From Candidatus Zipacnadia bacterium (GTDB lineage: Bacteria > Armatimonadota > Zipacnadia > Zipacnadales > Zipacnadaceae), in the NCBI GenBank assembly GCA_029821515.1, contig JALGTD010000070.1:1-8811 (forward strand): 8,811 nt of DNA, in the 5' to 3' direction. Made by a program: the position numbers and the translations under genes. Under the pieces are notes generated by a model. That model made no database searches. It was given only the letters and a program-made list of their open reading frames with translations, and was not told the origin of the DNA. Within the stretch, counting starts at the first letter, position 1. Every line of letters begins with the position of its first letter. Below are positions 1 to 6,902 of the stretch, piece by piece.

Positions 1-1550
1 ATGCAGATGCCCAGCAGCGGAAGGTCGCCAATGCGATGGTAGAGGGAAAGTCCGCTCAGAGGGTAGATTTTTTCGAAAACCATATCGTTCTCCCCGACTC
101 CTGACAGGGAAATGCGGCGCCCGTAGGGGTTAATGATGGCGGAGGGTCCCAGGGTAGCCGCTCGTACCACGTAGCGGCGGCTTTCGATCGCCCGCAGCAC
201 AGCAATAGCGCTGTGTTGCCGCAATTCGGCAGTGAAAGCCGCCCAGGAATCACTGGTCAGATAAGCCAAGAACTGCGCACCGCCGCGGCACAACTGCCGG
301 TTAGGCCCAGGGAATATTGCCTCCCAGCAGATCAGAGCACCAAAGGGCACCTCGTAGACCTGCAAGAGGTTGCGCCTGGCCCCGGGGCTAATGTTTTGAG
401 AACGAACCGGGTAGTGGCTGACCAGCGAGTGAAGAGGTCCCAAGTCCGGCACATACTCGCCAAAGGGGACCAGATCAGCTTTGCGGTAGGTGTCCAGAAG
501 CTCGCCCTCGCCGGAGAAAAGATAAGCAGAATTATACACCTTGCCACCGTTACCTGCTTCCAGTGCTCCCATCAGCAGGTATCCACCAACCTCCCGTGCT
601 GACTCCTGCACATCTGCCAGGTACCTTGGCGATTGGTTAAGCACCACAGGAATAGCAGTCTCCGGCCAGACCACCAGGTCGGGCGCACTTCTTACGGGGC
701 GGCCACCAGTTAGGTAGGTATAGACCTGTCGAGCGCGGTCGGCATCAACCTCAGTCACCGGTTGATGGAGTGGCAGGTTCCCCTGCACCACCATCGTCTG
801 CAGCGGCTTACCAACAGCGATCTTCTTAACCTTAGGGGAAGCAAACGAGCCCGACTGCAGGACTACAGATCCGCCTAACATGACCGCAAGTACCATCCCA
901 AATCCAATTACCACAGGCTTAGCCAGGGTTGGACGCCTGGCCGTCGCGGCCTCAGATTCGTGCAATTGCCTTTGCAGGAACATCGAGGCCAGCAGAGCAT
1001 TGGCGAACACCACCACAAAGGTAACTGCTCCGGAGCCCAGCACACTGGCAATCTGCAACACTGACAACATCTTATACTGAGTGTAAGCTATATCACCGAA
1101 GTTCAGGGCCAGCGGGCCCAGATGGCTGCGGATATATTCGATGACTGTCCAGGCGGCAGCCAGTGCTGCTGCACGCAGCAGCAGCGAGCGAACGGCACGC
1201 GCATAACCTGCCAGCCAGCCGAATATGCCAAAAAACAGACCCTGGAAGAGGGCCAGCAAGGTCAGAGGCAGTATCCCGTACTGAGCGATGTAATAGAAGA
1301 ACAGACCAAAGAAGACGACCCCGTAGATCAGGCCGCCTACGGCTGACTGCCACGGCTTGCCAGCCCTGCCCAATACGTACAGCAGGGGGATCAGCGCCAC
1401 CCAAGCCACCGCCGCCAAATCAGCCGGAGGGAAGCTGACAAAGGCGAGAACAGCCGACAGCACAGCGCCCGCCACCATCACTATCCAGGGAATTGAGTTG
1501 ACTGACTGGGAATTACCTGACTGAGCCGTCACGGACTGAAGTCCCATCAT
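1..1550 (-). CDS. lnt: Apolipoprotein N-acyltransferase Lnt (partial, C-terminal end beyond window)
   Basis: Inner-membrane enzyme that transfers an acyl chain from phospholipid to the N-terminal cysteine of apolipoproteins, the last step of lipoprotein maturation. 516 residues are visible, read leftward from ATG at 1548-1550; the frame is open to the window edge, so only the last membrane segment and stop are missing. Residues about 20-250 hold roughly seven hydrophobic segments, followed by a nitrilase-fold domain beginning near VVQGNLP. The catalytic triad known from E. coli Lnt (E267, K335, C387) is present as E297 in DLVVWPETAIP, K357 in YRKADLVPFGEYVP and C408 in LICWEA. The supporting glutamates E365 and E410 are also kept, with near-identical spacing. 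Departures: no tryptophan at the position equivalent to E. coli W237, and the NDAWFG motif reads SDSWAA. The start lies 2 nt after the aminotransferase stop, with only a weak Shine-Dalgarno, implying translational coupling. A second in-frame ATG directly follows the first. Identity is strong; activity is inferred from the conserved triad. Confidence 0.93.
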   Translation of the reverse strand, partial: MMGLQSVTAQSGNSQSVNSIPWIVMVAGAVLSAVLAFVSFPPADLAAVAWVALIPLLYVLGRAGKPWQSAVGGLIYGVVFFGLFFYYIAQYGILPLTLLALFQGLFFGIFGWLAGYARAVRSLLLRAAALAAAWTVIEYIRSHLGPLALNFGDIAYTQYKMLSVLQIASVLGSGAVTFVVVFANALLASMFLQRQLHESEAATARRPTLAKPVVIGFGMVLAVMLGGSVVLQSGSFASPKVKKIAVGKPLQTMVVQGNLPLHQPVTEVDADRARQVYTYLTGGRPVRSAPDLVVWPETAIPVVLNQSPRYLADVQESAREVGGYLLMGALEAGNGGKVYNSAYLFSGEGELLDTYRKADLVPFGEYVPDLGPLHSLVSHYPVRSQNISPGARRNLLQVYEVPFGALICWEAIFPGPNRQLCRGGAQFLAYLTSDSWAAFTAELRQHSAIAVLRAIESRRYVVRAATLGPSAIINPYGRRISLSGVGENDMVFEKIYPLSGLSLYHRIGDLPLLGIC

Positions 1551-1552
1551 AG

Positions 1553-2776
1553 CTACAATGATCCACCCGAAGTCGATGCCACCACGGCTGATGGAGCTGA
1601 AACTTTTCCGGCTGCCAGCTTCTCCAGGAAACGCTGGATGCGCGCCAGCGCTTCTTTCAGTTGCTCCAGGCCGGTGGCGTAAGTGCACCGCAAGTGACCC
1701 GCACCACAGTCGCCGAAGGCCTCCCCGGGAACCGCTGCTACCCCCTCTTCGAATAGAAGTGCCCTGGCGAACTGTTGCGAGGTCAGGCCGGTATGCTCAA
1801 TAGAGGGGAACGCGTAGAAGGCACCCTTCGGTTCCCCGCAGGCCAAGCCCATTTCGTTAAGACCCGCTACAAAGAGGCGACGGCGCTGGTTGTACTGGGC
1901 TATCATCTGCTTCATTTCAGCCTCACAACTGCGCAGCGCGGCAATCGCCCCGACCTGGGCTACAGCCGAGGCACACAGTGCCGTGTAACTATGGATATGG
2001 GTCATTGCTTCTATAATTTGTGGTGGCCCGCAGGCATAGCCGATGCGCCACCCCGTCATCGCGTAGGCCTTGGAGAAACCGTTAAGCACCACAGTACGCT
2101 CTTTCATACCGGGCAGTGAGGCGAAGCAGGTGTGGACCCCATCGTAGGTCAGATGGCCGTAGATTTCGTCGGAGATAACCACCAAATTATTCTCAGCAGC
2201 AACTTCGGCGATCTCGCCAAGTTCCTCGCGAGTCATTATCGCGCCGGTGGGATTGTTGGGATAGCTGATAAGAAGCGCAGTGGTGCGATCGGTGATCGCC
2301 TCGCGGACGGCTGCAGGCTGCAACTTGAATTGATCTTCAGCCCGCGTCGCGACGGTGACCGGTTCCCCTCCAGCCAACACCACACAGGGCTTGTAAGAGA
2401 CATAGCAGGGCTCGGGGATGATGACCTGGCCGCCGGGATCGAGCAACGCCCGCATAACTAAGTCCATAGCCTCGCTGACGCCGGAGGTGATGAGAATCTG
2501 CGAACCGGGGTCGTAGTCAACACCGTAGCGTACGCTGATATCCTCCGCGATAGCTTCCCGCAGCTCCAGCATCCCGTAGTTGCTCGTGTAGGAAGTCATG
2601 CCCCGGCGTAGGGCACCAACAACGGCGTCACATATTTTCCAGGGCGTGGGGAAATCCGGCTCGCCTACTCCCAGGCTGATAACATCGTCGCGGCTGGTAA
2701 CAATGTCAAAAAACTCCCGGATAGCGGAAGCAGGCATATCGTCAACCAGTTGAGATACAAACCGACTTGACGACAT
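1553..2776 (-). CDS. PLP-dependent class I/II aminotransferase (alanine/aromatic type, AlaT/PatA-like)
   Basis: Fold-type I pyridoxal-phosphate aminotransferase of 407 residues, normal for the family, acting in the cytoplasm on amino acids and 2-oxo acids. Visible landmarks: substrate-side LGVGEPDFPTP (35-45), SYPNNPTGA (171-179) with the asparagine that contacts the cofactor, SDEIY (202-206) whose D203 should pair with the pyridine nitrogen, the Schiff-base lysine K236 in GFSKAYAMTGWRIGY, and carboxylate-binding R363 in HLRCTYA. The ATG overlaps the stop of the upstream Lrp/AsnC regulator by one base (TGATG), so the two are translationally coupled. The same regulator-aminotransferase pairing is known in B. 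subtilis as alaR-alaT, which makes alanine (glutamate-pyruvate) transamination the best guess, but aromatic or aspartate substrates cannot be excluded from sequence. The last 20 or so residues are a low-complexity Ser/Ala/Gly tail that the core fold does not need. Confidence 0.93.
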   Translation of the reverse strand: MSSSRFVSQLVDDMPASAIREFFDIVTSRDDVISLGVGEPDFPTPWKICDAVVGALRRGMTSYTSNYGMLELREAIAEDISVRYGVDYDPGSQILITSGVSEAMDLVMRALLDPGGQVIIPEPCYVSYKPCVVLAGGEPVTVATRAEDQFKLQPAAVREAITDRTTALLISYPNNPTGAIMTREELGEIAEVAAENNLVVISDEIYGHLTYDGVHTCFASLPGMKERTVVLNGFSKAYAMTGWRIGYACGPPQIIEAMTHIHSYTALCASAVAQVGAIAALRSCEAEMKQMIAQYNQRRRLFVAGLNEMGLACGEPKGAFYAFPSIEHTGLTSQQFARALLFEEGVAAVPGEAFGDCGAGHLRCTYATGLEQLKEALARIQRFLEKLAAGKVSAPSAVVASTSGGSL

Positions 2777-3255
2777 CAGGGCGTCACCGCCAGACGTTGG
2801 TTCGTGGAGTCCTTATCCACGATCTGCCCTTCCATCTTGTAGGTCTTCAGGACAAAGGAAGTGGCAGTGTCGCGCACACCAGGGACGGGAGCCAGCTTCT
2901 CCGCAACAAAGCGGGCCACCTCGCGAAAGTCCTCACCCTCCACTACCACCATCAAGTCAGCAGTTCCCGACATCAGATAGACTGAGTGCACTTCGTCAAA
3001 GCGACTAAGATAGCCGGCGATCTCATTGAAGCCTCGACCGTGTTCGGGGGTGGCCTGAACCGTGATAAAAGCGTAGATCTTCTCGGTGTCGCTGCTCTCC
3101 CAGTTGATGACAGCACCGTAGCGCAGCAAAATTCCCCTGGCACGGGCCTCCTCCAGTGCTTGCTCAACATCTTCGGGTGACATATCCAGGCGCGTGGCAA
3201 TTTCCGCAGTCGGCAGTGGTCCTTCTCTATTGATGATATCCAGAATCTCGCGCAT
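2776..3255 (-). CDS. Lrp/AsnC-family transcriptional regulator (AlaR-like)
   Basis: DNA-binding regulator of 159 residues, typical length for the family. Residues 1-45 form the winged helix-turn-helix (EILDIINREG, then TAEIATRLDMSPEDVEQAL). Residues about 58-140 form the RAM ligand-binding/oligomerisation domain, with the signature region SVYLMSGTADLMVVVEG (91-107) followed by FVAEKLAPVPGV. These proteins usually form dimers or octamers that sense an amino acid. The ATG at 3253-3255 has a strong Shine-Dalgarno AAGGAGA (3262-3268) at 6-nt spacing, so initiation is independent of secF. The gene overlaps the aminotransferase start by one base, which suggests it controls that enzyme, as AlaR controls alaT in B. 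subtilis, and senses an amino acid linked to it. The ligand is not readable from sequence. The 98 nt between secF and its start codon contain no convincing promoter or terminator. Confidence 0.92.
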   Translation of the reverse strand: MREILDIINREGPLPTAEIATRLDMSPEDVEQALEEARARGILLRYGAVINWESSDTEKIYAFITVQATPEHGRGFNEIAGYLSRFDEVHSVYLMSGTADLMVVVEGEDFREVARFVAEKLAPVPGVRDTATSFVLKTYKMEGQIVDKDSTNQRLAVTP

Positions 3256-3355
3256 TGGCAGTCTCCTTGTAAACCGTTAGTTCCCGAGGCCAACAAGATC
3301 ATCCGAGGTCATCACTGAGTAGGCCAAATAAACAACCGCTGAAGAACAGGCGAGC

Positions 3356-4495
3356 CTAGAAACGACGCTTGGTGCTTTTGTCATGGCGGCGCTTGCGCCG
3401 CTCACGCCGCTCTTCGCGCTTTTCCTCTTGAGCTTCCTCTTTAGCCTGCTGAATGGCCTCTTCGCTGCTTACCTTCTCTGGTTCGCTCTCTCTCCGTGGA
3501 GTCGACGCGAGTGCACCGCCACCCTTGCTGGGGGTTGCCCCAACGTAGGCAGGACGGCGACGGCGCTGTTCAGTGGCGACCTCGCCGCGCTCCCATGCTA
3601 CCACAATGGGGCTGGCAATGAATATCGAAGAGTATGCCCCGCTGGCAATCCCGATAATCAACGCCAGCGCGAACGAATGAATGGCCGGCCCGCCGAAGAA
3701 GAAAAGAGCAATCAGCGCAAACAGGGTGGTTACCGTGGTGTTTATTGAGCGGGTCATCGTCTGCAGCAGGCTGGTGTTGGCAATGTCGGCAAATTGGCCG
3801 CCTCGGTGCAGTCGCATATTCTCCCGGATGCGATCAAAGATAATCACTGAGTCGTTAATCGAATAACCGATGATCGTCAGTATTGCGGCCACAAATTCGC
3901 TATTCAGCTCAGCCCTCAGCAGTGACATCATTCCGACCACTATTAATACGTCGTGGATTAACGCCACAACTCCTGCCACGCCGAAGCGAAACTCGTAGCG
4001 TACAGCAATGTATATCAGGATCAGAATTGCCCCGAGAATCAAAGCCAGCAAGGCAGTATTGCGCAGGCGCTCGCCCACCACCGGTCCGACCAGGTCGCGG
4101 CCGAGCAGTTTCACTTCCCCAGCACGTTCGCCGAATAACTCCTGCAGCCCCTGGCGCACTTGCTTATCCTGGTCGGCGGCTTCGGTCTCATTTTGGGCAT
4201 CGGTGCGAATAAACAACTCATCGCCGCCCGAGACCTGAATCTGAGATTTGTGCAGGCCGTATTCTTCCAGCATTGCCCGTGTCCGGGCCACCACATCCAC
4301 TGCGGAATACTGCTGGTCAACCACCGAGCTGGCAAATTGATATTTGAGCAGCGTGCCACCAGTGAAGTCTATACCGTAGTTCATACCCCTGCCAATCCAA
4401 CTGATCAGCCCGGCGCCTATCACGATCAGTGAGATAGTGAACCACAGCTTGCTACGGCCTATGATGTCGAAATTACTACGGCGAAAAAAGTCCAA
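3356..4495 (-). CDS. secF: Protein translocase subunit SecF
   Basis: Inner-membrane partner of SecD; the SecDF complex uses the proton gradient to pull proteins out of the SecYEG channel on the far side of the membrane. 379 residues. A first membrane segment (about 17-35) precedes the family motif GIDFTGG (41-47). A short extracytoplasmic domain follows, then about five membrane segments between 146 and 302. Membrane-embedded acidic residues used for proton coupling appear as D182 (IHDVLIVVG), D215 and D221 (SINDSVIIFDRIREN). The start is TTG at 4493-4495, because a TAG lies three codons upstream and the first ATG (codon 38) would delete membrane segment 1. A GGGAGG Shine-Dalgarno (4506-4511) sits 10 nt upstream, slightly far. 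Residues about 303-379 form a long cytoplasmic tail, first Gly/Ser/Glu-rich and then strongly basic (EERRERRKRR), longer than in E. coli SecF. It follows secD by 44 nt. Confidence 0.96.
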   Translation of the reverse strand: MDFFRRSNFDIIGRSKLWFTISLIVIGAGLISWIGRGMNYGIDFTGGTLLKYQFASSVVDQQYSAVDVVARTRAMLEEYGLHKSQIQVSGGDELFIRTDAQNETEAADQDKQVRQGLQELFGERAGEVKLLGRDLVGPVVGERLRNTALLALILGAILILIYIAVRYEFRFGVAGVVALIHDVLIVVGMMSLLRAELNSEFVAAILTIIGYSINDSVIIFDRIRENMRLHRGGQFADIANTSLLQTMTRSINTTVTTLFALIALFFFGGPAIHSFALALIIGIASGAYSSIFIASPIVVAWERGEVATEQRRRRPAYVGATPSKGGGALASTPRRESEPEKVSSEEAIQQAKEEAQEEKREERRERRKRRHDKSTKRRF

Positions 4496-4505
4496 CTTAG
4501 GCTAA

Positions 4506-4511
4506 CCTCCC
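4506..4511 (-). promoter_or_regulatory. secF ribosome binding site supporting a TTG start
   Basis: GGGAGG on the minus strand lies 10 nt before TTG (4493-4495). A stop codon just upstream in frame leaves TTG as the only start that keeps membrane segment 1 of SecF. Confidence 0.7.
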
Positions 4512-4539
4512 AAACAGACACCACCAAAGAATGACAGGA

Positions 4540-6537
4540 TCACTGTTTACTACGCGGCTGAACGCCGTATAGTGCCATATTCTCGCCCAACGAGGTGCGG
4601 CCGATCATAGTAATCATCCAGCGAGTTACAGTCACCGCTGTGAATAGCGAGACACAAATTCCCAAAAACAGCACCACGGCGAAACTCTTTATCAAGCTGG
4701 TACCCAAAAAATACAGCACTGCCGCGATAATGAGGGTAGTCACATTGGCATCGAGGATCGCGGTCCAGGCGCGGTCGAATCCGGCCTCGACCGCCGAGCG
4801 CATAGTCCGCCCCGACCACAATTCCTCTTTCAGTCGCTCATAGATGATAACATTGGCGTCCACGGCGAAGCCAATTGACAGGATCAGTCCGGCCACGCCA
4901 GGCAGCGTCATCGTCGCCCCCACGAAGACCAGCACTGCTAGCAGCAAAAGTACGTATAGGATTAGCGCTACCCCGGCTACCATCCCGGGCAGGCGGTAGA
5001 AGCCAATCATAAATAGAATCACAAATCCGAAAGCAATGCCGCCGGCAACCAGGCTGCTGATAATTGTATCCTGGCCCAGGGTGGCGCTTACGGTGCGATT
5101 TTCGGCGATTTCCAGAGGCACCGGCAGGGCACCAGCATTCAGTAGCAGAGCGATGTCGCCGGCTTCCTGGGTGTCGAAATTGCCCTCAATAATCCCCCGG
5201 CCACCAGCGATAGCCGAACGAATGACCGGAGCCATCTGGCACTCCTCATCTAGCACGATGGCCATAACCTTACCAACATTGCGCCGGGTGAAGTCTGCGA
5301 AAGCTGTTGACTTCTCATTCCTCATCTCAAAGGCAACCACCCAGTCCATGGCCTGGCCCGCCTGCGGCCGAGCATTGCTCTTAAGATCAGCGCCGGTGAA
5401 GGCCTGCTCCGACTCGTTATAGACCTGCTCCCAGGGCACCACATCATTGGTGGCCTCGTCCATCCACTGGCTGTATTCACCGGCTTCTGCCCCACCTTCA
5501 GGCAGAGTGTAGCGCGGGGGAATGAGCCGGAATTCAAGCTGGGCGGTGCTTTTGAGGATGTCCATTACCCGTTGGGGATCCTTGACCCCGGGCAACTCCA
5601 CAATAATCTGATCGTCGCCCTGCTCCTGAATAACTGGCTCGCGAATCTCACTCATAGCGTACAGACGCCGGCCCACGATATCCTTGACCTTATCCGCAGT
5701 CTGCTTGCCGATAAAGACCGTCTCTGGGTCCTTCTTTTCAATCTCCACTCCTGGATAATTGCTGCGCAGAAACTGTAAGACTATCTGCTGGTGCTTATCG
5801 ACAGTAGCCTCATCATTGGCTCGTGTCTTTACCACCAGCAGGTAGGACGCGGGGACCTGCACTGTGACTTCGTCGGCTGCAACACCCTTACGCACCAGCA
5901 CGGCCTTGACTTTTTCCTGCAGGCTGGCCCGCGTTTCAGGGGGCTGATACCCCTCAACTTCAGTTGCCTCGGACTGCTCCTCGCTCTTCTCCTGGGATTT
6001 GATCAGGGGCTTATCCTCTGGGGAAGTGAAGTGCATAATGGCCTGGGGCAGGCACCGCAGCACCACATGCGCGCCTCCCTGTAGATCCAATCCCAACTTG
6101 ATCTGAGGAGTAGGAGGATAGATGGCCAACTTATCAAGTGGCTGCCACAAGGGCCGCTGTCCTGTCTCTGCAGACCGTGTTTGCACCGGGCCGACGCCCT
6201 CAAAGTTCTCCTGGAGAATCTGGGTGACTGCTTGTTTGTCTCTCTGCGCCTCTTCATCGGTGACCGCCGCCGTCTCAACATCCAGCGTGGAGTTATCCAG
6301 CAGAGTCACCGACATAGTGACCACGCCGCCCTCCTCCAGCAGCTTCCGAACCTGCTCAGACTTGGCAGCGCGCTGGCCGGGATCGGAAACCAGTGGCTCG
6401 TCAAACTGGTAGCGGAAGGTGCTCTGTACGGTAAAGCCGCCCTCCTCCGGAGATCGGATTGGGGCAAAACCAATCAAGAAACTGGCCACAAATAGAGCAA
6501 TGATTGTTCCAATCCAGAATTTGTGTCGAGCTGACAT
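4540..6537 (-). CDS. secD: Protein translocase subunit SecD
   Basis: Inner-membrane Sec accessory subunit that, with SecF, completes export of unfolded proteins using the proton-motive force. 665 residues, somewhat longer than E. coli SecD (615). Order: membrane segment 1 (about 8-25); an extra extracytoplasmic N-terminal domain (about 30-140) like that of proteobacterial SecD; LGLDLQGG (148-155); the P1 base and head region, with IIVELPGV (311-318) and QLEFRLIPP (333-341); LLNAGALPVPL (465-475); then five membrane segments (about 490-645). Proton-pathway signature LSIGFAVDANVIIYERLKEE contains D560; D588 and D597 are in FDRAWTAILDAN. Residues about 171-203 form an acidic, Glu/Ser/Pro-rich insertion absent from E. 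coli. ATG at 6535-6537 with AGGAGAGG (6543-6550) at 5-nt spacing fixes the start. It is first in the leftward cluster and preceded by a consensus promoter and a long structured leader. Confidence 0.97.
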   Translation of the reverse strand: MSARHKFWIGTIIALFVASFLIGFAPIRSPEEGGFTVQSTFRYQFDEPLVSDPGQRAAKSEQVRKLLEEGGVVTMSVTLLDNSTLDVETAAVTDEEAQRDKQAVTQILQENFEGVGPVQTRSAETGQRPLWQPLDKLAIYPPTPQIKLGLDLQGGAHVVLRCLPQAIMHFTSPEDKPLIKSQEKSEEQSEATEVEGYQPPETRASLQEKVKAVLVRKGVAADEVTVQVPASYLLVVKTRANDEATVDKHQQIVLQFLRSNYPGVEIEKKDPETVFIGKQTADKVKDIVGRRLYAMSEIREPVIQEQGDDQIIVELPGVKDPQRVMDILKSTAQLEFRLIPPRYTLPEGGAEAGEYSQWMDEATNDVVPWEQVYNESEQAFTGADLKSNARPQAGQAMDWVVAFEMRNEKSTAFADFTRRNVGKVMAIVLDEECQMAPVIRSAIAGGRGIIEGNFDTQEAGDIALLLNAGALPVPLEIAENRTVSATLGQDTIISSLVAGGIAFGFVILFMIGFYRLPGMVAGVALILYVLLLLAVLVFVGATMTLPGVAGLILSIGFAVDANVIIYERLKEELWSGRTMRSAVEAGFDRAWTAILDANVTTLIIAAVLYFLGTSLIKSFAVVLFLGICVSLFTAVTVTRWMITMIGRTSLGENMALYGVQPRSKQ

Positions 6538-6542
6538 CCTCG

Positions 6543-6550
6543 CCTCTCCT
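6543..6550 (-). promoter_or_regulatory. secD ribosome binding site
   Basis: AGGAGAGG on the minus strand, 5 nt before the secD ATG; it fixes the start. The spacer carries CGAGG, which is complementary to a CCUCG at the 3' foot of the upstream leader hairpin. Confidence 0.85.
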
Positions 6551-6613
6551 TTGCATCAAAGCACCAATAGAAAGCAATATGGCTAAATGTATGATCAAGC
6601 AAGCAATAATGCG

Positions 6614-6646
6614 ACCGAGGCCAGGACACCTTGCCCCGGCCCGGGC
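6614..6646 (-). promoter_or_regulatory. Stable RNA hairpin in the secD 5' leader
   Basis: In the secD transcript the arms GGGCCGGGGC and GTCCTGGCCT form ten consecutive pairs (seven Watson-Crick and three G-U) closed by the 5-nt loop AAGGU. After one C/C mismatch, three more pairs extend the base of the stem. No U-run follows, so it does not look like an intrinsic terminator. It ends about 75 nt before the secD start. Possible roles are transcript stability, a translation control element or a protein-binding site. The structure is seen in the sequence; any function is inference. Confidence 0.6.
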
Positions 6647-6720
6647 TTCAAAACAGCCAGGGTTATATCGCCAATGCTACACCCCAGCCAGCAATCCAAG
6701 ACAACCACTTGGGTAGCATC

Positions 6721-6749
6721 ATTATAAGCTCGAATCAGAAAACTGTCAA
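6721..6749 (-). promoter_or_regulatory. Consensus sigma-70-type promoter for secD
   Basis: On the minus strand the -35 box TTGACA (6744-6749) and -10 box TATAAT (6721-6726) are both perfect matches to the housekeeping consensus, and the spacer is exactly 17 bp (6727-6743). Transcription should start near 6714 and run leftward into secD, giving a leader of about 177 nt. Such an exact match suggests strong basal expression of the secDF cluster. No start site has been mapped; the call rests on motif and position. Confidence 0.85.
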
Positions 6750-6770
6750 GTCTGCCACTACCTAACTCAG

Positions 6771-6799
6771 TTGACAAACTCGGCCATTGCGGCTATCTT
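6771..6799 (+). promoter_or_regulatory. Sigma-70-type promoter for the usp gene
   Basis: On the plus strand a perfect -35 box TTGACA (6771-6776) is followed after 17 bp by TATCTT (6794-6799), a 4-of-6 match to the -10 consensus. Transcription would start near 6806, leaving about 97 nt before the GTG at 6903. The -35 box coincides with a TTG that would otherwise extend the usp reading frame, which argues against that longer start. Confidence 0.65.
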
Positions 6800-6846
6800 C
6801 TCTGTACGTGTAGTGGTGGACAGACGCTGCGCGCCTGGTAGGGCAA

Positions 6847-6868
6847 CCCAAGCCCGAAATGCTTTGGG
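6847..6868 (+). promoter_or_regulatory. Small hairpin in the usp leader
   Basis: CCCAAGC (6847-6853) pairs with GCTTTGGG (6861-6868), giving seven pairs with one bulged U and a 7-nt loop. It lies about 34 nt before the GTG start, within the predicted untranslated leader. No U-run follows, so it is not an obvious terminator. Function unknown. Confidence 0.4.
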
Positions 6869-6902
6869 CAAACTCCGACCATACGAATCGGTGAGAAGAT
6901 CT

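Larger units (their letters stand above)
6538..6902. other. Divergent intergenic region between secD and the usp gene
   Basis: A 365-bp non-coding stretch between the secD start and the chosen usp start. It carries two back-to-back promoters, whose -35 boxes are separated by 21 bp and face outward, and a structured leader on each side. Small reading frames cross it on both strands, but none has a ribosome site or looks like a known protein. The 21 bp between the -35 boxes (6750-6770) is a natural place for a shared regulator, but I see no clear operator palindrome there beyond the mirrored -35 hexamers themselves. Confidence 0.8.

Noticed and set aside
213..602. Plus-strand open frames opposite lnt, including one of 129 codons.
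   Set aside because: They are antisense to a well-conserved Lnt domain, with no ribosome site and no protein-like character; typical shadows in GC-rich coding DNA.
3256..3355. A promoter for the Lrp/AsnC gene (TTGTTG, 17 bp, TTTACA).
   Set aside because: The -10 box matches only 3 of 6 positions and overlaps the ribosome-site region, so it is not better than chance.
6618..6642. secD leader hairpin as an intrinsic terminator or attenuator.
   Set aside because: The stem is strong, but no U-rich run follows on the transcript, so classic intrinsic termination is unlikely.
6595..6777. 60-codon minus-strand frame across the secD upstream region, starting at ATG 6777.
   Set aside because: Its start lies upstream of the secD promoter, it runs through both promoter boxes, has no ribosome site and resembles no known protein. 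Only its downstream part is mentioned, as a weak leader-peptide idea.
6771..6902. Longer usp protein starting at TTG 6771.
   Set aside because: The TTG is the -35 box of a plausible promoter, the 44 extra residues do not look like a UspA N-terminus, and GTG 6903 has a good Shine-Dalgarno.
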